Part shown: positions 1 through 6,708 of the stretch, piece after piece
Numbering within the stretch: position 1 is the first letter of the stretch
Layout: each line of letters opens with the position of its first letter
Program-made: the position numbers and the translations under genes
IMG/VR virus record: IMGVR_UViG_3300044961_000149
Span: 1-21,150 of that record
Origin: a virus
DNA: 21,150 nucleotides
Strand: one strand, 5' to 3'
Notes under the pieces: model-generated
What the model was told of the DNA's origin: nothing
What the model saw: the letters and a program-made list of their open reading frames with translations, nothing else
The model's database searches: none

Positions 1-585
1 TGCAGAGATAGAACCTGTTGCGAAGTTTGATGCACCTGCTGATGCAGCAACTGTTAGAGCAGAACTTGAGTAGTCGTTGATTGTGTAACCAAACCTACCC
101 GGCCCGAAGAGACCTTCTGTTGGAGTTGCCCATCCATAAGGCGCTGTACCTGCTGCTCCGCCTTTTTTAGGGTCTGTGATACCAAATACAGAGTCGTCCT
201 GACGGTCTTTACCTGTACCTGTATTAAATCCGGGCTGTCCTGTTCCGTACTTGATGTCGAGCCAGAATACAAGACCCGAAGGCATGTTCATCGGCTGAAC
301 GGATACGAAGTCCTTTGCTGAAATTTCAGCAAAAATCCTTCTAATAAGAGGGAGAGCGATACCCGCCCACTCTTCAGAACCTGCAACTGTTCCTGTCTGG
401 TTCGCTTCTGTTACTAATTGACGTGCTTGGTTTTCAAGCAATTGCGCCATATTTCCTTTTTCATGCCCACTTAAACCTTCTAGAAGTCCAGTGCGTTCCC
501 ATTTACGGGAAAGCATCTGTGCTTTTTTTCTTTGGTTCATATAGGCATCTCTAGGTAACAAATCACTAAGATTCATTTGTGCCAT
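1..585 (-). CDS. 23: Major capsid protein gp23, N-terminal part (cut by window edge)
   Basis: An open frame runs without a stop from the ATG at 585-583 to the left edge, giving the first 195 residues. The protein starts MAQMNLSDLLPRDAY. It contains a stretch near residues 75-115 (LIRRIFAEISAKDFVSVQPM, then PSGLVFWLDIKYG) that matches the conserved start of the T4 gp23 head-protein fold, where RRaiP..ia.d...VQPM..PtG.vF is typical. In T4 this protein forms the hexameric capsid lattice and is trimmed at its N-terminus by gp21 during head maturation. The leader here looks shorter than the 65 residues removed in T4, and I cannot place the cleavage site. A GGAG Shine-Dalgarno lies 10 bases before the ATG. 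It follows gp22 directly, as in T4. The C-terminal part lies outside the window. Confidence 0.93.
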   Translation of the reverse strand, partial: MAQMNLSDLLPRDAYMNQRKKAQMLSRKWERTGLLEGLSGHEKGNMAQLLENQARQLVTEANQTGTVAGSEEWAGIALPLIRRIFAEISAKDFVSVQPMNMPSGLVFWLDIKYGTGQPGFNTGTGKDRQDDSVFGITDPKKGGAAGTAPYGWATPTEGLFGPGRFGYTINDYSSSALTVAASAGASNFATGSISA

Positions 586-627
586 TTATACATATCTCCA
601 ATGTCTTTTTTGTTATTTTTTTGACTG

Positions 628-1644
628 CTAGTCTTTGATTTTCCTTAGACCTGCCAATTCTTGTAACCTTCTCACCGTTACCTCGTTTATGATAGAACGG
701 CTCTGGTTTTTGATTGAAGTCCTTGGGTTGATCTGTTTAACAGTTTTTGATGCCAAACCTTTGTTTTCCTTAATCGAAGCCTTTCCTTTCTTGTTGAAAG
801 ACTCTACGATAGTTGTATAGACAAGTTTGACCTCTCTCACTGATTTTGCACGGTCAAAACTTTCAAGGATGCGAACCTGCTGGTTTTCATTGAGGTCAAA
901 CTGACGCAAGGTCTTAGTCGTGAACATCAATTTAGCGTTAAGAAGGTTGACTTCATTGATGGCTTTCTTGTAGGTAGTGATTGTTCTGAGTGCTTCTTGA
1001 AGACTTTTCTTTAGTTTCCTGTTTTCGTTCCTTAATTTCCTTCTTTCAAGGAATTGTGGGCCACTTGGCGGGATTTCATCAAATACAGAACCATCCTCTT
1101 TGTTTGGCCCCATGTCTAATTCGTCCCCAAGACTTTCTTCCTCTCCAAAAAGTTCTTCAAGTACTGACTCCACTACTTCATCTTCATATGCACCGTCACC
1201 TTCTTCTTCATCTAATGAATCTCCCCATTCAGAACTCGGATTGGTATCAGAAAACTCATCCTCTTCTCCTTCCATGAAACCATCTTGTCCTTCGTCATCT
1301 GTCTCTCCTTCCAATTCACGTATGAGTGCTTCAAGTTCTAAGTCCTCACCACCTTCATCGTCTGCCGGTTCTTCGTCATCACCAGCACTCCCTCTGAATC
1401 CTGTCTGAGGGGTTTCGTCCTCTTTGCCACTGTCATCCATGTCACTCTCTGGATTTACTTTGATTTCTATGTCTTCTTCAAACATATCGTCGTCCATTTC
1501 ATCTTCTTCTGCAAGTTTAGATGAGATCATCCTTTGTAGTGTTGGCTGGAATGTTTCTTCCAGTGCAATTTTAGCGTTTGCGAGTGCCGCGCTTTTTACG
1601 CGCTTTGCGTCTGCAATCGCTTCTTGTAAAATGTTCTTTGCCAT
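628..1644 (-). CDS. 22: Prohead core scaffold protein, gp22-like
   Basis: This 338-residue protein has a helical N-terminus (1-45), a very acidic low-complexity middle (about 46-195, dominated by Asp/Glu), a Lys/Arg-rich coiled coil (about 198-240, ending NEVNLLNAKLMFTTKTLRQF), and a basic tail ending VRRLQELAGLRKIKD. The coiled coil followed by FDRAKSVREVKLVYTTIVESF resembles the gp22 scaffold of marine T4-like phages, as I recall it. The role is to build the internal prohead core around which gp23 assembles, and then to be degraded by gp21. Its place between gp21 and gp23 matches T4 order. The start is supported by an AGGAG Shine-Dalgarno 8 bases before the ATG. The acidic run produces a long serine-rich antisense open frame that is not a gene. 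Confidence 0.85.
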   Translation of the reverse strand: MAKNILQEAIADAKRVKSAALANAKIALEETFQPTLQRMISSKLAEEDEMDDDMFEEDIEIKVNPESDMDDSGKEDETPQTGFRGSAGDDEEPADDEGGEDLELEALIRELEGETDDEGQDGFMEGEEDEFSDTNPSSEWGDSLDEEEGDGAYEDEVVESVLEELFGEEESLGDELDMGPNKEDGSVFDEIPPSGPQFLERRKLRNENRKLKKSLQEALRTITTYKKAINEVNLLNAKLMFTTKTLRQFDLNENQQVRILESFDRAKSVREVKLVYTTIVESFNKKGKASIKENKGLASKTVKQINPRTSIKNQSRSIINEVTVRRLQELAGLRKIKD

Positions 1645-1711
1645 TGAAATTACTCCTAAATTTCTATTTGGTCTTGCACACCTATTTAAAGGTCTGATAT
1701 GTATTTTATTG

Positions 1712-1719
1712 TATTTATG
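1712..1719 (-). promoter_or_regulatory. Candidate T4-type late promoter (CATAAATA) ahead of gp22
   Basis: The minus strand reads CATAAATA 68 bases before the gp22 ATG, in non-coding DNA. T4 late promoters have TATAAATA as the only core element, and T4-like cyanophages use the looser NATAAATA. The position suits expression of the gp22-gp23 pair. In AT-rich DNA such an octamer also arises by chance, so support is modest. Confidence 0.38.
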
Positions 1720-1753
1720 AATAGATATTAAATCTACTATGCGTTACTGTGAA

Positions 1754-1978
1754 CTACCCATTTGCTAAAGACAAATGGGCTTCGGGTTTCACAGACTTGC
1801 GCTTCTTTACAGAAGTCTTATTTGTGTCTCCACCCGTGTAATCGCCAGTTCCTGACGATATTATTTTTAATCCTTCTTTGAAAATATTCTTTGCGGCATT
1901 AAGGTCACGGTCTAAAACGTGTCCATTCTTGCAAGTCCTGATACTATTCGTGAGTATATCCTCAATCAGGTTAGTCGC
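1754..1978 (-). pseudogene. C-terminal fragment of TnpB (IS605 OrfB)
   Basis: The frame has no start codon and opens after a TAA at 1979-1981. From about 1936 it reads TCKNGHVLDRDLNAAKNIF, then a tail with SSGTGDYTGG and SVKPEAHLSLANG, ending at TAG 1754-1756. DRDLNAAKNI is the last RuvC motif of TnpB, with its catalytic Asp. The C/GH residues before it are the end of the zinc finger, and the KPEA tail is typical of the family. About 300 upstream residues of a normal TnpB are gone. The first 15 or so codons (ATNLIEDILTNSI) do not look like TnpB and probably represent left-end DNA joined by an internal deletion. TnpB is an RNA-guided nuclease that helps its element persist; this copy cannot work. 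Confidence 0.85.
1757..1779 (-). repeat. Right-end hairpin of the IS605 remnant
   Basis: This is a perfect 8-base-pair stem, CCCATTTG facing CAAATGGG, with a 7-base loop. It immediately follows the tnpB stop codon and overlaps the last sense codons. This is where IS605 right-end hairpins, and the 3' scaffold of the omega RNA, normally lie. There is no T-run after it on the minus strand, so it is not an intrinsic terminator for the gene cluster. Confidence 0.8.
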
Positions 1979-1984
1979 TTACAT

Positions 1985-2007
1985 CCCACAGGCTAAAGAC
2001 CCGTGAG
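1985..2007 (-). repeat. Left-end hairpin of the IS605 remnant
   Basis: On the minus strand CTCACGGG faces CCTGTGGG across the 7-base loop TCTTTAG, the same loop as the right-end hairpin. The stem has 6 Watson-Crick pairs plus 2 G-T wobbles on the minus strand. On the plus strand those two become C-A mismatches. The fold is therefore better on the tnpB coding strand, the strand IS605 transposases process. Confidence 0.72.
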
Positions 2008-2054
2008 TTTTACGCTCCTTTTATAAATATTGCTTAATTTTTTGAAACCTAAAA

Positions 2055-2579
2055 TTATGGATTTTGTCCGTGATATTGGTTTATCTGAGAAAACGTTTCC
2101 TTTATTGCATTCGCTATTTGTAAGTCTGCTTTCTTGAATATCTCAATTATTTTAGCGTTAAGTAAGGTCTTTGCCCGCGCAAAGTATTTTTGCAACTCCT
2201 GCGTTATTTCTGGCGAGTCTTCGTTCTGGTTTGCGCTCAGTTCATAAGCCTTTACCAGTTTTTCTATGTTAGGAGGAAGCGGCCCTACGGTTAGACTTTT
2301 CTTCTGTCCCCCACCATATATACTAATTTCCACGTTAGCCTTTCCGTTTCTATCAGGTTTAATCTCAACTCCGTTGTTAAAACCTCCATTAGCATATGTC
2401 ATTTCATATTTGAACCTATCATCTTTTTTTTCTGCTGGGGTTTTCTTCTTTGGCACATCTTTTTTTGGCGCAGGTTTCTGTTCAGGTGAGGGAGATTTGC
2501 CCTTATCTGGTGTTGCGTCCTGTCGCTTTGCTGGTGTCACTTGCTTTTTATCTTGTGGTTTCTGTGGATGTTCTGGCAT
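2055..2579 (-). CDS. Unknown protein with Lys/Pro-rich N-terminal tail
   Basis: I do not recognise this 174-residue protein. Residues 1-52 are low complexity, rich in Lys, Pro, Gln and Ala, and are probably disordered. Residues 53-100 (RFKYEMTYANGGFNNGVEI and on) look like a small beta-rich unit, and residues 100-174 are mostly helical. No signal peptide or membrane segment is seen. The start has a good AGGTAGG Shine-Dalgarno. It begins 2 bases after the stop of the preceding gene, in one operon with the S21-like gene, and is the last gene before the IS remnant and gp22. The position suggests a minor head or core protein, but nothing in the sequence proves it. Confidence 0.72.
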   Translation of the reverse strand: MPEHPQKPQDKKQVTPAKRQDATPDKGKSPSPEQKPAPKKDVPKKKTPAEKKDDRFKYEMTYANGGFNNGVEIKPDRNGKANVEISIYGGGQKKSLTVGPLPPNIEKLVKAYELSANQNEDSPEITQELQKYFARAKTLLNAKIIEIFKKADLQIANAIKETFSQINQYHGQNP

Positions 2580-2581
2580 TG

Positions 2582-3052
2582 CTACCTACCTTTCTTTACC
2601 AGTTTGAATCCTGTACCTGCTACATAAAAATCATACATGTCATTATTTTCCTTAGCGTAGCTCATTATTTTAAGTCTAAGTTCTCTTATTTCATTGTAAA
2701 ATTTAGAAAAACCTTCGTTGTAGCTTAATGGGCGATGAGAAGCATCCTCAGCCAGTGACAAAGCATTAACTACTTTTAAAACATGCTTCATATCTTCTGG
2801 ATATATTTCAGTTTTGCCTTCATTCAACACATCTTCGACAAGTTTTCTTATTTTAGTCCTAAGCCTTGATTCTAATGACCTGCCCTTCTCAAGTTCCTGT
2901 ATCTCTTGATCGGTGTATTTAAACTTATTCTTTAGGATCTTCTTGGCATCTTCAACAGATAAGCCACCTAATAAGGCTTTATTAGGATTTTTAACAGTAT
3001 CAACAGCGATTTTGTGTTGATGCTTATCAGCTACCGTTGACGGTTTTATCAT
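2582..3052 (-). CDS. Conserved-looking phage protein of unknown function
   Basis: This protein has 156 residues. The N-terminus (MIKPSTVADKHQHKIAVDTV) and the segment LGGLSVEDAKKILKNKFKY (29-47) look like a short helical module that I recall from other T4-like phages, without an assigned role. Residues 63-78 (LRTKIRKLVEDVLNEG) form a basic/acidic amphipathic helix like those in two other proteins of this cluster. The C-terminal half is helical and ends in a short hydrophobic strand (DFYVAGTGFKLVKKG). The ATG has an AAGGAA site upstream. The gene overlaps the end of the S21-like gene by 26 bases, so translation is likely coupled. Confidence 0.75.
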   Translation of the reverse strand: MIKPSTVADKHQHKIAVDTVKNPNKALLGGLSVEDAKKILKNKFKYTDQEIQELEKGRSLESRLRTKIRKLVEDVLNEGKTEIYPEDMKHVLKVVNALSLAEDASHRPLSYNEGFSKFYNEIRELRLKIMSYAKENNDMYDFYVAGTGFKLVKKGR

Positions 3053-3278
3053 GGCCTGATTCCTTTTTTTGTTTATATTTTGCGAGGGCTATCTGCTCTC
3101 TCTTTTGTACAGACTTCTTCTTGAAAAATTTTTTATCGAACAGTTCTCTAACTATATTAGATTCTTTTTGCTTCCTTTTCCAGATTGTAATTGCTGTTGA
3201 AAGGTCTCCATTGTTGACCTTTACGGAATTTGGTTTTCCGGGTACAATACCCTGAAATTTTTTTGATGTTAAGTGCAT
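3027..3278 (-). CDS. Ribosomal protein bS21-like protein
   Basis: Residues 18-71 of this 83-residue protein follow the bS21 pattern. VKV starts a short strand. A helix with AITIWKRKQKESNIVRELFD corresponds to the family's AL.rFKR.v...gil.Elr. It continues with KKFFKKKSVQKREQIALAKYKQ, matching the R..yeKPS.kRkrk..a...r of S21. Length and very basic charge also fit. bS21 sits on the head and platform of the 30S subunit near the Shine-Dalgarno/anti-Shine-Dalgarno helix and is needed for initiation on many mRNAs. S21 homologues are known in several phage genomes and are thought to enter host ribosomes. A 17-residue N-terminal extension is present. The Shine-Dalgarno is weak. The gene lies 11 bases after the preceding stop and overlaps the next gene. 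Confidence 0.75.
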   Translation of the reverse strand: MHLTSKKFQGIVPGKPNSVKVNNGDLSTAITIWKRKQKESNIVRELFDKKFFKKKSVQKREQIALAKYKQKKESGHDKTVNGS

Positions 3279-3289
3279 TCTTGTAATTT

Positions 3290-4243
3290 TTACTTGTTTT
3301 TAGGTTGTGCGTTTACAAATTCTTCTTCTTCTTCTAATGCGTTTACATAATATTCTGCGAATTGTTTTCGCTCTTGAGGCGACAATTTAATGTCTTCTCC
3401 TATTTCTCTCTTGTAAGCGGGACGTACATAATTCTGGTAGTAATATTCCAGTAATTTTATGGCCAAGTCACGGTTATACACGCCTCTTTTCTTCTTAGCT
3501 ACCATGTTTTTAAGGTAATTGTCCATTAATACTTTATATAATCTTCCATCATTATCTGCATAAAGTATTAGTTCTCTTACAGCATCGCTCATTCTATCTT
3601 CCTTTCTAAGCGCTTTTTTGTACTCTTCTCTGACTATCTTTTTTATTGTTTCTCTAACCTTTTTAGCTATTAAGGCTTTTTTTGACTCATTAATTTTTTT
3701 TATTTTAGGTTTTCTAATATTTTCTTGTTGCCAATCTTCGTCTTCATCGTAATCAATCCATCCTTCTTCTTCTGCTACTTCCCAAACTTCCTGAATGAAG
3801 AAGTCTTTTTCTTTTAAATAGAATTCAAGAATGTCCCCCAAAGTATTACAGCGTTTTAGTTCTTTAAGGAAACCTGCTCCGAACCTCTTTACTAGCTCTG
3901 GTTCTACTTCTTTCCATCCAACGTTAAAATCGTTATCTCCTCCGTGCGACCATTGCTTGTTTCCTCCTGAAAGCCAATAAAGAAAATCCTCTATTACTAT
4001 ATTATTCTTATCGGCACTTGTCAATTCTATCTGCTGTATTTCCGGTTCAGATTTATACTCTGAACCTGCTACAATCGCCATGGCCGCTGCTGGGTCTTCC
4101 GTATCATGCCACCATCCGGGCGCATGAAAATCAAAATTTAGCGTGCCTTTTTCCCTTTTTATGATCAATCGAGGGCTGTAAAATAGAGTTTTGTCTTCCG
4201 CACCTTCTTTAAGCGTTCTTTTTTTTGTTCTTTTATAGGTCAT
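3290..4243 (-). CDS. Large conserved-looking phage protein of unknown function
   Basis: The ATG at 4243-4241 is preferred because GGAG lies 5 bases ahead of it. A TTG four codons upstream is in frame but has no such site. The product is 317 residues. The N-terminal part has a Trp/His-rich segment (FDFHAPGWWHDTEDPAAAM). There is an acidic stretch near 160-175 (DYDEDEDW). At 196-212 lies the basic helix VRETIKKIVREEYKKAL. A C-terminal module starting VRELILYADNDGRLYKVLM and continuing KKKRGVYNRDLAIKLLEYYY resembles a helical domain that recurs in many large-phage proteins, as I recall it. No enzyme motif is visible. The gene overlaps the end of the preceding gene by 11 bases. It is likely a head-associated or accessory protein by context only. 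Confidence 0.8.
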   Translation of the reverse strand: MTYKRTKKRTLKEGAEDKTLFYSPRLIIKREKGTLNFDFHAPGWWHDTEDPAAAMAIVAGSEYKSEPEIQQIELTSADKNNIVIEDFLYWLSGGNKQWSHGGDNDFNVGWKEVEPELVKRFGAGFLKELKRCNTLGDILEFYLKEKDFFIQEVWEVAEEEGWIDYDEDEDWQQENIRKPKIKKINESKKALIAKKVRETIKKIVREEYKKALRKEDRMSDAVRELILYADNDGRLYKVLMDNYLKNMVAKKKRGVYNRDLAIKLLEYYYQNYVRPAYKREIGEDIKLSPQERKQFAEYYVNALEEEEEFVNAQPKNK

Positions 4244-4589
4244 AATATCTCCCAAGTTTAGTACCGATATTCTCGTAAAGGCTTTCTAACCTTTGTTGTA
4301 GTTTGGTCAATTCGGCACAGGTTTTACTAAATAGTTTGTAATCGTCTTTTATAGACTTCATGTCTCTACCTACGGATATCGCATCGAACATCCCCTCAGT
4401 TTCTTTTAGAGTGAAAGCCTCTGCTGATTCTATCATCTGACCAAGTTGTTCAGATATTTCCACAAGTCTTTTGCTCCTGTATATCTCATTCTTAAACTTG
4501 GAAAATTGCTTTAAAGAATCTATAAACGCCTTCCTCTCTTCCTTGGTGTAGGAGAACTCGTGTTCAAAAATATATCTTCTTTTTCTCAC
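4233..4589 (-). CDS. Small helical phage protein of unknown function
   Basis: This 118-residue, almost entirely helical protein starts at GTG (4589-4587). The start is supported by AAGG 7 bases upstream and by the lack of an early in-frame ATG. The segment YTKEERKAFIDSLKQF and the C-terminal LQQRLESLYENIGTKLGRYYDL resemble a conserved small protein found near gp21 in marine T4-like phages. This is recollection; I know no function. The GTG overlaps the TGA of the broken endonuclease as GTGA, so the gene may originally have been read by coupling from that frame. Conserved position beside the prohead protease hints at a head-assembly role. Confidence 0.75.
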   Translation of the reverse strand: MRKRRYIFEHEFSYTKEERKAFIDSLKQFSKFKNEIYRSKRLVEISEQLGQMIESAEAFTLKETEGMFDAISVGRDMKSIKDDYKLFSKTCAELTKLQQRLESLYENIGTKLGRYYDL

Positions 4590-4882
4590 GGTTTTACCTT
4601 GTTTTTGTGTACTATTGTCCGTAATTTTGTTAAATTCTCATTTAAATTTTCTGTAAAACATCTATCAAAAAGTGTTTTTTCTAATAACAACATTTCATAA
4701 GGAGATTTACAATCCTTTATTATTTCTTTTGTAAAATACTCTCTACCGTACTTATTTATTTCGCGTTTTAAAAATACGCCATTTCCTAAGTAATTATCTT
4801 ATATATTGCTTGTAGCATGACACCCGATGTACGTCTTGCCGTTTATATTATTTGTTGTTTTATATGCTAAATAATGCTTTTT
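4586..4882 (-). pseudogene. Broken GIY-YIG homing endonuclease (Seg-like N-terminal domain)
   Basis: The gap between gp21 and the 118-residue gene is not empty. In one minus frame it reads KKHYLAYKTTNNINGKTYIG, then CHATSNI, a TAA at 4799-4801, then DNYLGNGVFLKREINKYGRE and YFTKEII, ending at TGA 4586-4588. The pattern Y.vYKtTN.iNGK.YIG.H.t...D.YlGSG..lk.AI.KYG...F.keI is the GIY-YIG domain of phage T4 SegA-E type enzymes. The first motif is LAY rather than GIY or VYK, and the YIG is kept. No ATG or other good start is visible, there is one internal stop, and the DNA-binding C-terminal region is missing or very short. This is a free-standing homing endonuclease gene in decay, wedged beside the intein-bearing gp21 gene. 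Confidence 0.82.
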
Positions 4883-4886
4883 TAAA

Positions 4887-6644
4887 TCATATTTTACCGG
4901 GTTTATCTAAACAACACTGTTGTCCAAGTTCGCACAATATCTCCTGCATTATTAAGTTAGCGTTTCGGTATCTTGTGCTTATTTTAGGAGAATAAGATTC
5001 GTGTAGGCCGGGAGCGACCATATTAGCTCCTATCGTTGATTCGTCTGAAACACAGTCAGATAGCGTAACCAATTCAAAGTCGTCCTGAACCTCTACCACT
5101 TCTGAGTCCCCCCCCTCTCTTAAAGGCTCTACTGATCCAAGGCCACGAGAACTTTGCCCAACTCTAAACCCCGCAAGTAAGATGTTTCTTACAATATTTC
5201 CCGATGGCGTTGGCAGTATCTCTACATCCCCGTAAACTTCATTGCCTTTCCAATTTACGTCAACTATTGCGTGACATACATTCTTTAAATTTACTATGTT
5301 TGAATTTCCAGTCCAGTGAGGCAATCCATTATATCTAGTATAAAAAGACCCATTATCAACTGTTACACAATGTACAGTATTATCATAGTCAACTTCTTCT
5401 ATACAAATGAATCTGAAATCCAAATGAATGGCTTTTGATGATTTAAAACATAGCCTATATAGAGTTTTTGAATTTTTTGCTTCTATCAATCTTCCTTCTA
5501 TTAACCTATCTTTAGGTGTCTGCTCTTTTATTACACCAGTTATCCCTAACTTCAACAAAATCTCATTAAAGTCTTCTATCATCTTCTTTGATACTGAAAA
5601 TATAGATTTTCTCTCGTATCCCTTATAAACTGGCTTAGTCTCATCACCAAGTAAATACCAATCAACAAATTCTTGAAGTAATTCTGATGATGCGTTTTTA
5701 ACATCTTTTGGAATATGTTTAGTGTACTTATCTCCTAGTTTTGATAGATATGTCCACAACCTCGCATCACTACACTTAAATATTAAACCTTTTCCATTTT
5801 TTCTCTCTGTTATTGTCCACTCTAATTCGCTTGAAAGTCCACTTATTAAGTTTAAGAACTTATCTGCTTTCTCCCCCTTATTCTGACTTATAAAGATACC
5901 GTAGCCTTTTGTACTATCTATATCAGTTATATGACCCTCTGCAAGATAGAATCCTAAAAATCCAAAAAAACTCTTAGAATCAAGAGTTAGCGGACTTAAA
6001 TATTTACTAATCCAGTTCTTGTTTGTAATATCTATATCTACACCCGGAATTATGTAGTATTTATCAGAAAAATCACCTATCCATTTTTCAGCGGTTATAG
6101 GTATTCTTAAATGTGAATTTTTATTTATTTTACTAATATCATAAATTTCTTGGGCAGTCTTTTCTACAAATTCATTATTCCTATCTAATAGATTGAACCT
6201 ATGGTTTGGTGTAACTACCATATCAATATTACGACCCTTTATGTGAATCATTTTACCTTTATAAGGTTCATTTACAACCCGTTTAACTGGCTGCATTTCT
6301 AATGCGCCTGTCTTAGTGTTTAGTGTTGGTATCTTTTCTCCAACTTCAACATCTTTAAGTAGTTTCCAGCCTGATTCTGTGAGAATTTCTGCTAAGTAAA
6401 ATTCGCATTCGGGATGGTCGAGTTCTCCGAACGCCCTTCTTTCTTTTATCTTATTCTCGTATAACCTTATCTCTCGCTCAAGTATATGTTTAGGATATAC
6501 CCTTTTATTCCTGTTGGGAGAATCAGCCCTTTGCAACAATACGTTCCTAATAATTAACCTTCCGTCATTCTTTTGGATTGACTCTATGAGGGCGGGTTTC
6601 TCTACTCCTATTAAAGCGGTATGTTCTATTAGTAATTGCTTCAT
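4887..6644 (-). CDS. 21: Prohead core protease gp21, intein-containing precursor
   Basis: The frame encodes 585 residues: exteins 1-79 and 448-585 (217 residues spliced, close to the 212 of T4 gp21) around a 368-residue intein. The N-extein ends AFGELDHPE; the His of LDHP (residue 77) is the expected catalytic His of this S-type herpesvirus-like protease family. The C-extein starts SNIVNLKNV and holds VGQSSRGLGSV (495-504), the expected catalytic Ser region. The intein separates these residues, so the protease should be inactive until spliced. gp21 degrades the scaffold and trims gp23 and other head proteins during maturation. The ATG has AAGG 7 bases ahead. A GIY-YIG remnant follows and a frameshifted gene precedes it. 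Confidence 0.94.
   Translation of the reverse strand: MKQLLIEHTALIGVEKPALIESIQKNDGRLIIRNVLLQRADSPNRNKRVYPKHILEREIRLYENKIKERRAFGELDHPECEFYLAEILTESGWKLLKDVEVGEKIPTLNTKTGALEMQPVKRVVNEPYKGKMIHIKGRNIDMVVTPNHRFNLLDRNNEFVEKTAQEIYDISKINKNSHLRIPITAEKWIGDFSDKYYIIPGVDIDITNKNWISKYLSPLTLDSKSFFGFLGFYLAEGHITDIDSTKGYGIFISQNKGEKADKFLNLISGLSSELEWTITERKNGKGLIFKCSDARLWTYLSKLGDKYTKHIPKDVKNASSELLQEFVDWYLLGDETKPVYKGYERKSIFSVSKKMIEDFNEILLKLGITGVIKEQTPKDRLIEGRLIEAKNSKTLYRLCFKSSKAIHLDFRFICIEEVDYDNTVHCVTVDNGSFYTRYNGLPHWTGNSNIVNLKNVCHAIVDVNWKGNEVYGDVEILPTPSGNIVRNILLAGFRVGQSSRGLGSVEPLREGGDSEVVEVQDDFELVTLSDCVSDESTIGANMVAPGLHESYSPKISTRYRNANLIMQEILCELGQQCCLDKPGKI
5304..6407 (-). mobile_element. Intein in gp21 with LAGLIDADG endonuclease (both acids kept)
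   Basis: The intein has 368 residues, from Cys80 to Asn447, followed by Ser448 as the +1 nucleophile. Block A is CEFYLAEILTESGWKLLKDV. Block B has TPNH (145-148). Block F and the end read VHCVTVDNGSFYTRYNG, then LPHWTGN. The penultimate residue is Gly instead of the usual His, a variant I recall from other phage inteins ending in GN/S. LAGLIDADG motif 1 is FLGFYLAEG (acid Glu236); motif 2 is VDWYLLGDE (acid Asp334). Both catalytic acids are therefore present, making this the inset most likely to code for a working homing endonuclease. The insertion point lies 3 residues after the catalytic His. Confidence 0.92.
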
Positions 6645-6696
6645 TCACTAACCTTTATATATATTTTTTAAGTCATCTCAAACGTGCCAATCCTGT

Positions 6697-6704
6697 TATT
6701 TATT
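6697..6704 (-). promoter_or_regulatory. Candidate late promoter (AATAAATA) ahead of gp21
   Basis: The minus strand reads AATAAATA about 53 bases before the gp21 ATG, in DNA that no longer codes for anything convincing. It fits the NATAAATA late motif of T4-like cyanophages. The AT-rich background makes chance occurrence likely, so this is weak. Confidence 0.25.
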
Positions 6705-6708
6705 TTAA

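Larger units (their letters stand above)
1745..2020 (-). mobile_element. IS200/IS605-family remnant with both terminal hairpins (edges approximate)
   Basis: This gene-free stretch between the 174-residue gene and gp22 holds a collapsed IS605-type element of about 270 bases. It has a hairpin near each end, and the two hairpins share the same loop (TCTTTAG on the minus strand). Between them is the last part of a tnpB gene. IS200/IS605 elements carry subterminal imperfect hairpins that the TnpA transposase recognises on one strand, and their tnpB 3' end overlaps the guide (omega) RNA. No tnpA and no tnpB N-terminus are present, so the element cannot act on its own. The ends are set roughly from the hairpins, because the cleavage sites cannot be read by eye. 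Confidence 0.8.

Noticed and set aside
54-272. Minus-strand open frame of 72 codons at the left end
   Set aside because: It lies in another frame inside the gp23 coding region, which is open from 585 to the edge and matches gp23. The 72-codon product resembles nothing.
583-592. TATAAATG just ahead of gp23 as a late promoter
   Set aside because: The match includes the ATG start codon itself, so transcription would start inside the gene and lose the ribosome site.
990-1408. Long plus-strand open frames opposite gp22, one of them very Ser-rich
   Set aside because: They are the antisense of the Asp/Glu-rich stretch of gp22 (GAA/GAT/GAC read as TTC/ATC/TCA). No ribosome site supports them, and all other genes are on the minus strand.
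1757-1779. Perfect hairpin as an intrinsic terminator before gp22
   Set aside because: No T-run follows on the minus strand, the stem is AT-rich, and its position right at the tnpB stop with the shared loop identifies it as an IS605 end.
2022-2029. Perfect TATAAATA on the plus strand
   Set aside because: It matches the T4 late promoter but points away from every gene in the window; there is no plus-strand gene downstream for it to serve.
4753-4760. AATAAATA on the minus strand as a promoter for the 118-residue gene
   Set aside because: It lies within the former coding frame of the GIY-YIG remnant, about 165 bases from the gene; a chance match in AT-rich coding DNA is more likely.
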